Origin: CAJXNP01 sp050305935
Lineage (GTDB): Bacteria > Bacteroidota > Bacteroidia > Cytophagales > Cyclobacteriaceae
Assembly: GCA_050305935.1 (NCBI GenBank)
Contig: JBNLGG010000086.1
Coordinates: 1-14,623, forward strand
Direction of reading: 5' to 3'
DNA: 14,623 bases
Position 1 is the first letter of the stretch, and every line of letters begins with the position of its first letter. Positions 8,304-14,623 of the stretch are shown piece by piece. Position numbers and translations under genes: made by a program. Below the pieces are notes generated by a model, which worked only from the letters and a program-made list of their open reading frames with translations, made no database searches and was not told the DNA's origin.

Positions 8304-9251
8304 ATGAAAAGATCAGATTTTAAATGTGTTGCCTTAATAATTATCTGCCTGGTTATGCTTTCAGGCAGTCTTTCTGCTCAAACCAGATCAATCGACCTTT
8401 GGGATGGAAACGTTCCCGGGGCTATTCCTAATTCAAGTTATCAGCAGAAAGTAGATGTTCCGGATAATTGGATTGAGAAGCAGTTTGTCGTCGAACCCAC
8501 GCTGAACATGTATCCTGCACCTGTAGAGAAAGCTAACGGTACGGCAGTGATCATATGTCCGGGTGGAGGTTACTGGGGATTGGCCTTTGCTCATGAAGGG
8601 ATAGAGGTGGCCAAGTGGTTTAACAGTATGGGCATTACAGCTTTTGTATTGAAATACAGGTTGCCGGATAACTCCATCATGGTGGATAAATCCATTGGCC
8701 CTATGCAAGACGGTCAGGAAGCTATTCGAAATGTTAGACGACATGCGAAAGAGTGGGGGATCGATCCGCACAAAATAGGGGTCATGGGTTTCTCCGCTGG
8801 AGGACACCTGGCATCAACACTTTCCACGCATTATAATGAAAAAGTATATGATCCGGTTGACAATACCAGCGCACGTCCGGATTTTTCATTGCTGATCTAT
8901 CCCGTGATATCAATGGATACGACTATAACCCACGGTGGATCCCGGTATAATTTACTGGGGGATAACCCATCACAGGAACAAGTGAAACGGTTTTCCAATG
9001 AGCTACAGGTGAACAACGAAACTCCTCCCGCATTCCTGGTGCATTCCATGGACGATGATGCCGTGCCCGTGCAAAACAGTATTGAATATGGGTTGGCACT
9101 GAAAAGAAACAATATACCCTGTGAGCTTCATCTTTACGAGAAGGGTGGGCATGGATATGGCTTGGGGCGATCATCCGATACTAAATCCAACTGGCCAGAG
9201 GCCTGTCACCAATGGCTGGAAACAAATGGCTTTTTGGGAGACGTGGAATAG
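8304..9251 (+). CDS. secreted alpha/beta hydrolase, acetyl-esterase-like (paralog of 6017 gene domain 1)
   Basis: A 315-residue single-domain esterase with signal peptide (MKRSDFKCVALIIICLVMLSGSLSAQ). Motifs match Aes/BD-FAE-type esterases: CPGGGYWGLA, nucleophile Ser164 in GFSAGGH, Asp250/251 in HSMDDDAVP, His283 in KGGHGYG. It aligns without any gap to domain 1 of the fused esterase, so catalytic residue numbers are identical, and it stops just where the second domain of that protein would begin. Likely role: removing O-acetyl groups from a hemicellulose or its side-chain sugars in the periplasm. Having two copies suggests divided specificity or redundancy. About 110 bases separate it from the GH95 gene; that spacer contains a short open stretch but nothing I can name. 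Confidence 0.9.
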   Translation: MKRSDFKCVALIIICLVMLSGSLSAQTRSIDLWDGNVPGAIPNSSYQQKVDVPDNWIEKQFVVEPTLNMYPAPVEKANGTAVIICPGGGYWGLAFAHEGIEVAKWFNSMGITAFVLKYRLPDNSIMVDKSIGPMQDGQEAIRNVRRHAKEWGIDPHKIGVMGFSAGGHLASTLSTHYNEKVYDPVDNTSARPDFSLLIYPVISMDTTITHGGSRYNLLGDNPSQEQVKRFSNELQVNNETPPAFLVHSMDDDAVPVQNSIEYGLALKRNNIPCELHLYEKGGHGYGLGRSSDTKSNWPEACHQWLETNGFLGDVE

Positions 9252-9359
9252 TGAAGTTTACAGAGACAAAGCTGAAGAGGCTGGATGCCGCGAATATCCA
9301 GTATCAAGGGTTCCCGGCAGGTAAGCCCGGAATGTGACCCTTAAAATCGAATCATACAC

Positions 9360-11789
9360 ATGAAAAAACCATTGTTAGTTTTACTGGTGTGCTGCTGCTT
9401 TACAGTAACCATGGGTCAGCCCGACAGCAACAGTGGCCATACTAAAAGTTTCACCAGTTGGTTGCCCGCCGCATCGGCAGATAATGCACTATTGCTCGGT
9501 AATGGAACAATGGGTGCCATGGTATATGGCCAGACCCACAATGAAACGATTATTTTAAACCATGCCGATTTGTATATGCCGTTACGTATTCCGGAACAGC
9601 CTATTGAGCAACATAAGGTTTTGGCCGAAATTAAAGGCTTGCTTTTGGAAGGCAATGGTGCTGTAGCTGAGAAGATTCCCCTTGAACTATGCAAGGAGGC
9701 AGGCTATAACGGGAAGTTAGCGACTGACCCCTACATACCGGCCTTCGATGTTAACATTAAAACTGCCCCCGCATACAATGTAACTGACTATGTGAGAGGC
9801 ATTGATTTTGAAAAAGGAGTGGCATATGTGAGATGGAACCAGGACGGAAATGACATTGAACGCACCCAGTTTATCTCAAGGGCCGACAGTGTAATGGTGA
9901 TTCGGATAAAGTCAGAAAAGCCAATAGACATCAGTTTCGCGTTCGATAGAAGGGCTGTACCCTGGGATCAATGGAACTATATCAATGAACATGTAAAACA
10001 GACGGAGTATAATGCAAACGGAAACTATTTGTATTACAAAAGTGAGTTCACCCACCAGTGGGAAGGTAATATCGCAAGCTATGAAGGGGTTGGCGAAGTA
10101 ATTGCCCGAAATGGAGTAACAAAGACAGAAGGCAATGCAGTTGTGGTTAGCAGCACTACCGAGGCTATGTTGATCGTGAAAATTGAAACGCACAAAACCG
10201 GACAGTCTTTTAAAACGGATGAGATTAAGGCAATGCTCGAAGAGAAAGAGCATGACTATGATAAGGCACTGGCAGGCCATGTCAGCGTCCATTCCGAATT
10301 GTTTAACCGGGTGCAACTCAACCTGGGTGGTAGTATGGATGATGCAGGGATGGATGCCGAAATAATGATGACACAAGCCAAAACCAGGTTTTCGCCCGCA
10401 TTTGTTGAGAAGCAGTTTTACGCGGCACGTTACAACATATTAAGCGCCACGGGTAAAAATCCGCCCAACCTTCAGGGAATATGGGGTAGTTCGTGGCTTC
10501 CACCCTGGCAGTCGGATTATACGCACGATGGCAACGTACCGGTGGCTGTTTCGTCCTACCTGTGCGCGAATATGCCCGAGTTAATGAAACCTTATTTCGA
10601 CTATCACGATGCACGCCTGAATGATTACCGGGTTAACGCGAAAAACCTTTTTGGGTGCAGGGGCATCATGGTGCCCTCGCACAGCTCCTCACACGGGCTG
10701 AACCAAAATTATGGCCCGGTGTGGTGTTTGAATTTTTGGACCGGAGGGGCGGCCTGGGCAGCACATTTTTATTACGACTATTGGCTGTACACTAACGATC
10801 GTGGTTTCCTGCAAGACAGAGCCTACCCCTTTATGAAGGAAGCTGCTCTGTTTTACGAAGATTTCCTGACCATTGGCACCGACGGTAAATATGTGTTCAA
10901 CCCTTCGTATTCACCCGAGAACAATCCTGCCAACAACCCTTCGCAAGCAGTGGTAAATGCCACCATGGATGTGATGCTTGCCAAAGAGTTGTTACGAAAT
11001 TTGGTAAAGGCAGGGAAAACACTCAACGAGAGTAAAGACCAGTTGCGGAAATGGGATGCCATGCTGGCTAAAATGCCGGAATATAAGGTCGATTCCACAG
11101 GTGCCCTTCGCGAATGGCTGTGGCCAGGAATTGACGAAAACCATCATCACCGGCATGTGTCACACCTGTATGGGATGTACGACATGATTGATCCCGATTT
11201 AAAAGCCGATCCGGTTTTGTGGAACGGTGTACGCAAGGCTGTGGAAGAACGCATGAAAGTGCGAAGGAACGACAGGGGAGGTGTCATGGTTTTCGGGTTG
11301 GTGCAAATGGCCTGGGTTGCCGAAAACCTGGGCGATCCGGAATTGGCCCAGGATATCATATCATGGTTATCGGCGCAGTACTGGTCCAATTCGCTGGCGA
11401 CTTTCCACGACCCAAACGGTTTGTTCAATATGGATTTGAGTGGGGGGTTCCAGTCTGTTATCATTCGCGCGCTGATCTATTCAGAGCCGGGATACCTTTC
11501 TATCCTCCCTGCTAAGCCTCCTGTATGGGAAGCTGGTTCTGTTTCGGGGATTTTAGCCCGAAACCAGGTGGAGGTTAAGGAGTTGAAATGGGATAACGTT
11601 CAGGTTACTGTTCGGTTGGTTTCTCCTCTGAAACAGCGGATTAAACTCCAGCTACCAAAAACAGCCCAAAGTATTACACTGGATGGTAAAATTGGAAAAC
11701 TTATTCAGTTCAATAAAAAGGATCAAACAGCAACGATTGACATGGTATCGAACCGAGAGATTGAGGTTATAATCTATACGAAAAATTAG
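9360..11789 (+). CDS. GH95-family glycoside hydrolase, divergent (alpha-L-fucosidase or alpha-L-galactosidase type)
   Basis: An 809-residue protein with signal peptide (MKKPLLVLLVCCCFTVTMG, then QPDS). Order: N-terminal beta domain (about 25-290; LLLGNGTMGAMVYG is the family's opening motif), linker, (alpha/alpha)6 barrel (about 325-705), C-terminal beta domain. Family signatures: NLQGIWGSSWLPPW, NPSYSPENNP with Glu520 as the expected general acid, and HHHRHVSHLYG. Asp692 in NMDLSGG aligns with the general base of known GH95 enzymes. Those enzymes usually have an Asn-x-Asn pair (TININ) that positions water; here the string is THDGN, giving Asp390 and Asn392. Family members remove alpha-1,2-L-fucose or alpha-L-galactose from glycan ends; the altered motif makes exact specificity uncertain. 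The GH3 gene starts 45 bases later, so co-transcription is likely. Confidence 0.82.
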   Translation: MKKPLLVLLVCCCFTVTMGQPDSNSGHTKSFTSWLPAASADNALLLGNGTMGAMVYGQTHNETIILNHADLYMPLRIPEQPIEQHKVLAEIKGLLLEGNGAVAEKIPLELCKEAGYNGKLATDPYIPAFDVNIKTAPAYNVTDYVRGIDFEKGVAYVRWNQDGNDIERTQFISRADSVMVIRIKSEKPIDISFAFDRRAVPWDQWNYINEHVKQTEYNANGNYLYYKSEFTHQWEGNIASYEGVGEVIARNGVTKTEGNAVVVSSTTEAMLIVKIETHKTGQSFKTDEIKAMLEEKEHDYDKALAGHVSVHSELFNRVQLNLGGSMDDAGMDAEIMMTQAKTRFSPAFVEKQFYAARYNILSATGKNPPNLQGIWGSSWLPPWQSDYTHDGNVPVAVSSYLCANMPELMKPYFDYHDARLNDYRVNAKNLFGCRGIMVPSHSSSHGLNQNYGPVWCLNFWTGGAAWAAHFYYDYWLYTNDRGFLQDRAYPFMKEAALFYEDFLTIGTDGKYVFNPSYSPENNPANNPSQAVVNATMDVMLAKELLRNLVKAGKTLNESKDQLRKWDAMLAKMPEYKVDSTGALREWLWPGIDENHHHRHVSHLYGMYDMIDPDLKADPVLWNGVRKAVEERMKVRRNDRGGVMVFGLVQMAWVAENLGDPELAQDIISWLSAQYWSNSLATFHDPNGLFNMDLSGGFQSVIIRALIYSEPGYLSILPAKPPVWEAGSVSGILARNQVEVKELKWDNVQVTVRLVSPLKQRIKLQLPKTAQSITLDGKIGKLIQFNKKDQTATIDMVSNREIEVIIYTKN

Positions 11790-11834
11790 GATAAGGAATG
11801 TTGAATGAATTTAAAAACAACAAATAATTTGAAA

Positions 11835-14033
11835 ATGAAATTTAAAGTACTTTTAAGCCTTGTATTATTGTTATCAGCGCAGGTTTTTGCGCAACAAAAA
11901 ACATCTGTTTACCTGGATGTTAACAAACCTATCGAAGAGCGTGTAGAAGATGCGCTTTCGCGAATGACAACAGAAGAGAAAGTGGCGCTTTGTCATGCAC
12001 AGTCCAAATTCAGCTCAAAGGGTGTTCCCCGACTGGGGATACCCGATGTGTGGAGTGCCGATGGGCCACATGGTATTAGTGATGAGAAGATTTGGGATGA
12101 TTGGGGCAGTGCTAAATGGACAAACGACTCTTGCACTGCATTCCCGGCACTGACTTGTCTTGCCGCGACTTTTAATCCGGAGTTGTCATCACTTTACGGA
12201 AAGGCGATTGGCGAAGAAGCCCGGTACCGCAATAAAGCCATATTGTTGGCCCCAGGAGTAAATATTTACAGAACACCATTGAATGGGCGAAACTTTGAAT
12301 ATTTGGGCGAAGATCCCTACCTGGCTTCACGTATGGTGGTGCCTTATATCAAAGGTGTGCAACTCAATGGGGTGGCGGCTTGCGTGAAACACTTTGCCCT
12401 GAACAACCAGGAAGTGTGGCGCGGCCATATTAATGTCAATCTGAGTGACAGGGCGCTGCACGAAATCTATCTCCCCGCATTCAAAGCGGCCGTTCAGGAA
12501 GGTGATGTTTGGTCTATCATGGGAGCATATAACCAGTTTAGGGGAGAACACTGCTGTCACAATGATTTGCTTTTGAATAAGATTCTTAAAAAAGATTGGG
12601 GGTTTGACGGGTTGGTGATCAGCGATTGGGGCGGAGTGCACAATACCGAAGAGGCTGCCAACAACGGGCTTGATATAGAAATGGGGACATACACCAATGG
12701 GTTGACCACCAATGGTCGTTTTCCCTATTCGGAGTATTTCCTGGCCAATCCGTTCCTGAAAGGCATCAATGATGGCACTTATGATATGGAAGTGCTTAAT
12801 GACAAAGCCCGTCGTATTCTTCGGTTGATTTTCCGAACAACCATGAGCGCTAACCGTCCTTTTGGCCGTTTTGTTTCGCCCGAACACAGTGAGGTTGCTC
12901 GTAAAGTAGCCCGGGAAGGAATTGTGCTGTTGAAAAACGAAGGACGGTTTTTTCCGGTACCTGCAGAGAAATACAAGAAGATTGCCGTGATTGGCGAAAA
13001 TGCCAGCCGTAGCCTGGTTATTGGCGGTGGTTCGTCCTCGTTGAAAGTTGCCTACGAGGTGTCGCCGTTGAAAGGGTTGAAAGCCAAATACGGCGAAGAC
13101 CATGTTATATACAGCATGGGGTATGCATCGGGCCCTTCTTTGTACGGGCGTGCAGAGCCATCGAAATTAAATGCAGATTCATTGTCAGCAGCGGCTATCG
13201 AAGTTGCAAAGAATGCCGATATCGTGATCTTTATTGGCGGGCTTAACAAGAACCATTACCAGGATTGTGAAGGTGGTGACCGCAAGACGCTTCACCTTCC
13301 CTTCGGACAGGACAAGCTGATCGAAGACCTGTTAAAAGTGAACAAAAATACCGCTGTAATATTGCTGAGCGGAAATGCTGTGGCCATGCCCTGGCTTGAT
13401 AAAACGCCTGCTGTGATCCAGGGCTGGTACCTGGGTTCTGAAGCGGGAAATGCGCTGGCAGATGTTGTTTCAGGAGAAGTTAATCCTTCCGGTAAGTTAC
13501 CTTTCTCATATCCTAAAAAACTGGAAGACAACGGCGCCCATGCCTTCGGGGAGCTGTCTTATCCAGGTGATAGCGTGAATCAATACTATAAAGAAGACAT
13601 TTTGGTGGGATACCGTTGGTTTGACACTAAAAAGATCGAGCCCTTGTTCCCGTTTGGTTATGGTATGAGCTATACCTCTTTCGAATGGTCGAAGCCTTCT
13701 GTTGAAACGTCCGGGGTGACCGTGGATGGAACAGTTAAAATATCGTTCACACTAACGAATACCGGCTCAACCAATGGCGCCGAAACGGCACAACTCTATG
13801 TGAGCAAATCAAAATCCACGGTAGCCCGTGCAACAAAGGAACTTAAAGCATTCAAAAAGGTGTTCCTGGAAGCAGGAGAAAGCCAGGTGGTGACCATGGA
13901 AGTGCCGGTAAGCGATTTTGCCTACTACAATGAAGCAAAAGGTGACTGGGAAGTGGAGGCAGGTGCTTACACGCTTTCACTCGGAAGCTCCTCGCGCGAC
14001 ATCAAAGGTAAAGTCGACGTGAAAGTGCGGTAA
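11835..14033 (+). CDS. GH3 beta-glycosidase (beta-glucosidase or beta-xylosidase type), secreted
   Basis: A 732-residue protein from ATG 11835, chosen because the signal peptide begins there (MKFKVLLSLVLLLSAQVFAQ); ATG 11805 would add ten polar residues in front. Layout: TIM-barrel domain (about 30-330) with PDVWSADGPHG, NFEYLGEDPYLA, CVKHFALNNQE and the nucleophile Asp264 in GLVISDWGGVHNT; alpha/beta sandwich domain (about 350-590) with GIVLLKNEG, GGGSSS and likely acid/base Glu479 in DCEGGDR; and a fibronectin-III-like C-terminal domain (about 625-730) after YPFGYGMSYT-like sequence (FPFGYGMSYTSFEW). All core parts are present. Probably it cleaves non-reducing beta-linked glucose or xylose from oligosaccharides made by other enzymes; GH3 specificity cannot be fixed from sequence alone. 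Confidence 0.93.
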   Translation: MKFKVLLSLVLLLSAQVFAQQKTSVYLDVNKPIEERVEDALSRMTTEEKVALCHAQSKFSSKGVPRLGIPDVWSADGPHGISDEKIWDDWGSAKWTNDSCTAFPALTCLAATFNPELSSLYGKAIGEEARYRNKAILLAPGVNIYRTPLNGRNFEYLGEDPYLASRMVVPYIKGVQLNGVAACVKHFALNNQEVWRGHINVNLSDRALHEIYLPAFKAAVQEGDVWSIMGAYNQFRGEHCCHNDLLLNKILKKDWGFDGLVISDWGGVHNTEEAANNGLDIEMGTYTNGLTTNGRFPYSEYFLANPFLKGINDGTYDMEVLNDKARRILRLIFRTTMSANRPFGRFVSPEHSEVARKVAREGIVLLKNEGRFFPVPAEKYKKIAVIGENASRSLVIGGGSSSLKVAYEVSPLKGLKAKYGEDHVIYSMGYASGPSLYGRAEPSKLNADSLSAAAIEVAKNADIVIFIGGLNKNHYQDCEGGDRKTLHLPFGQDKLIEDLLKVNKNTAVILLSGNAVAMPWLDKTPAVIQGWYLGSEAGNALADVVSGEVNPSGKLPFSYPKKLEDNGAHAFGELSYPGDSVNQYYKEDILVGYRWFDTKKIEPLFPFGYGMSYTSFEWSKPSVETSGVTVDGTVKISFTLTNTGSTNGAETAQLYVSKSKSTVARATKELKAFKKVFLEAGESQVVTMEVPVSDFAYYNEAKGDWEVEAGAYTLSLGSSSRDIKGKVDVKVR

Positions 14034-14058
14034 ACTTTAGTTTTGTCAACCATGTAAT

Positions 14059-14285
14059 AACGGTCAGACGTGGGGTGTTAAAAATCTAAATATGAGGATG
14101 ATTTTTTATCGTTCCGTTTTACATAGTAATATCTTAGTGCCTTGGAGCCTTTGTGGCCTTACGATAGTTGAAATTTTAGCCACAAAGGCGCTAAGACACA
14201 AAGAAAGATCACAAAGTGAATAGCAAAATGGTACGGAATAAATTTTTTGTAACCCTAAATATTTAATACCCCACGTCTGACCGTT
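14059..14285. repeat. 227-base imperfect palindrome (MITE-like or intergenic repeat)
   Basis: The outer arms at 14059-14080 and 14264-14285 are 22-base inverted copies with one mismatch (G14078 against T14267, which would be a G-U pair in RNA); the core is GGTCAGACGTGGGGT and its complement. Inside are weaker mirrored stretches (TTCCGT near 14111 against ACGGAA near 14233) and a strong hairpin at the centre. The element fills most of the 321-base gap between GH3 and SGNH genes, and I see no gene in it. A run of seven T (14284-14290) follows the right arm, so transcript folding could also end transcription after GH3. No clear target-site duplication flanks it. Confidence 0.75.
14133..14195. 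repeat. central hairpin with CCACAAAGGC-type motif
   Basis: GCCTTTGTGGC at 14147-14157 is an exact 11-base inverted copy of GCCACAAAGGC at 14179-14189, with a 21-base loop. It is extended by CTTAG (14133-14137) pairing with CTAAG (14191-14195) across a left-side bulge. The flank reads ACACAAAG and CACAAAG. Motifs of this CACAAAG/CCACAAAGGC kind recur between genes in many environmental bacterial genomes; that is recollection, not a search. It is the apex of the larger palindrome. Confidence 0.7.
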
Positions 14286-14354
14286 TTTTTGATGATCCAA
14301 CAAATTTCATTTGACACAATGCTAATTGATACAAATAATCATTGCAGGAGTAAA

Positions 14355-14501
14355 ATGATAAAAAAAGATTCCAACCGCAGAAATTTCATTAAACGCGTGT
14401 CGGCAGCAGGATTGGCTGTAGCTGCGTTTTCGGCCACCGGTGCCAAAACAAAATTGAACGTTCAGAAACCTGAAAAAGAAAACCTGCGCTTTTTGTTCCA
14501 G
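14355..14501 (+). CDS. SGNH/GDSL hydrolase with Tat-type signal, N-terminal 49 codons only
   Basis: The start at ATG 14355 is supported by AGGAG at 14346-14350, unusual here because other genes lack a clear Shine-Dalgarno. The N-terminus has the twin-arginine motif NRRNFIKRV followed by a hydrophobic stretch (AAGLAVAAFSA), so export through Tat is likely. It continues KPEKENLRFLFQ, which in the paralog at 7818 leads to RGDSITDGN, the catalytic-serine block of SGNH hydrolases. Here the sequence switches right after FLFQ (about 14501) to unrelated GC-rich sequence, so the catalytic core is missing from the window. The intact gene probably encodes a carbohydrate acetylesterase. The family assignment depends on the alignment with the 7818 remnant and is not shown by an active-site motif here. 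Confidence 0.68.
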
Positions 14502-14623
14502 GTCGTCGTGCCGATCTCGCGCGCGGCCATCGTGACTATCGTGCTCTTTACCTTCCTGGGGACGTGGAACGCGCTCGACTGGCCGATCCTGGTGACGCAG
14601 GCGGCGGATTGGCGGCCAATCTC
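14502..14623 (+). CDS. fragment of ABC sugar-transporter permease (foreign sequence, likely chimeric join)
   Basis: The last 122 bases read, in the frame entered from the SGNH gene, as VVVPISRAAIVTIVLFTFLG followed by TWNALDWPILVT, a typical segment of MalG-type (binding-protein-dependent) sugar ABC permeases just after the EAA loop. The fragment has neither start nor stop. By my count 81 of 123 bases from 14501 are G or C (66%), against 48 of 100 just before, and codons end mostly in C or G, unlike every other gene here. Such permeases are typical of Actinobacteria, Chloroflexi, Proteobacteria and Firmicutes rather than Bacteroidetes glycan loci. This is most likely DNA from another organism joined at the contig end. 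The in-frame continuation appears accidental. Confidence 0.75.

Noticed and set aside
9253..9339. Short open stretch from GTG 9253 to TGA 9339 between esterase and GH95
   Set aside because: Only 28 codons, no ATG start, no recognised motif; it could be a gene remnant but nothing supports it.
12327..13103. 258-codon open frame on the minus strand inside the GH3 gene
   Set aside because: It lies fully inside a well-supported GH3 coding region, shows no recognisable domain, and is explained by the codon pattern of the + strand gene.
14106..14303. 65-codon minus-strand ORF between GH3 and SGNH
   Set aside because: It runs through the imperfect palindrome and has no protein-like features; the repeat structure explains it.
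14311..14339. TTGACA, 17 bases, AATAAT: a sigma-70-like promoter before the SGNH gene
   Set aside because: Transcription would begin inside or right at the AGGAG ribosome site, leaving almost no leader, and Bacteroidetes promoters use a different consensus (TTTG and TAnnTTTG). A chance match in AT-rich DNA is more likely.
14355..14623. A genuine Tat-signal/ABC-permease fusion protein
   Set aside because: The base composition and codon use change sharply at the join, the permease piece lacks its N-terminus, and the paralog at 7818 shows the expected SGNH continuation.

Overview
The window is a 14.6 kb piece of what looks like a Bacteroidota (Bacteroidetes) carbohydrate-degradation cluster, probably the enzyme arm of a polysaccharide utilization locus. 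The evidence is the set of families (GH2, GH97, GH2, two related esterases, GH95, GH3, SGNH esterase), Sec signal peptides on the intact enzymes, AT-rich spacers and mostly no Shine-Dalgarno sequences. All genes are on the + strand. No SusC/SusD pair, transporter or regulator of the locus is visible, so the substrate can only be inferred.

Layout: 2-478 is the 3' end of a GH2 enzyme. 521-2506 is a GH97 enzyme with the residues of the retaining (alpha-galactosidase-like) branch. 2557-5712 is a LacZ-type GH2 beta-galactosidase. 5745-5972 is a small unrecognised protein with two membrane segments. 6017-7810 is a fused double esterase. 7818-8234 is a broken SGNH esterase joined in frame to a lipoprotein-like signal. 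8304-9251 is a single-domain esterase paralogous to the first half of the double esterase. 9360-11789 is a divergent GH95 enzyme and 11835-14033 a GH3 beta-glycosidase. 14059-14285 is a non-coding imperfect palindrome. From 14355 an SGNH esterase with a Tat-type signal begins, but it is cut at about 14501, where GC-rich sequence coding for an ABC sugar-transporter permease takes over. That last join is most likely an assembly or library chimera.

Together the enzymes would remove alpha-galactosyl (GH97), beta-galactosyl (GH2), alpha-L-fucosyl or alpha-L-galactosyl (GH95) and beta-glucosyl or beta-xylosyl (GH3) units, while the esterases remove acetyl and possibly feruloyl groups. This fits a branched, acetylated plant hemicellulose such as fucogalacto-xyloglucan or a complex glucuronoarabinoxylan. 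That assignment is inference.

I see no unmistakable new system. The most notable points are the chimeric right end, the decayed SGNH gene with its lipoprotein-like tail, the uneven divergence between the two esterase copies, the altered GH95 active-site motif, and the palindromic element.
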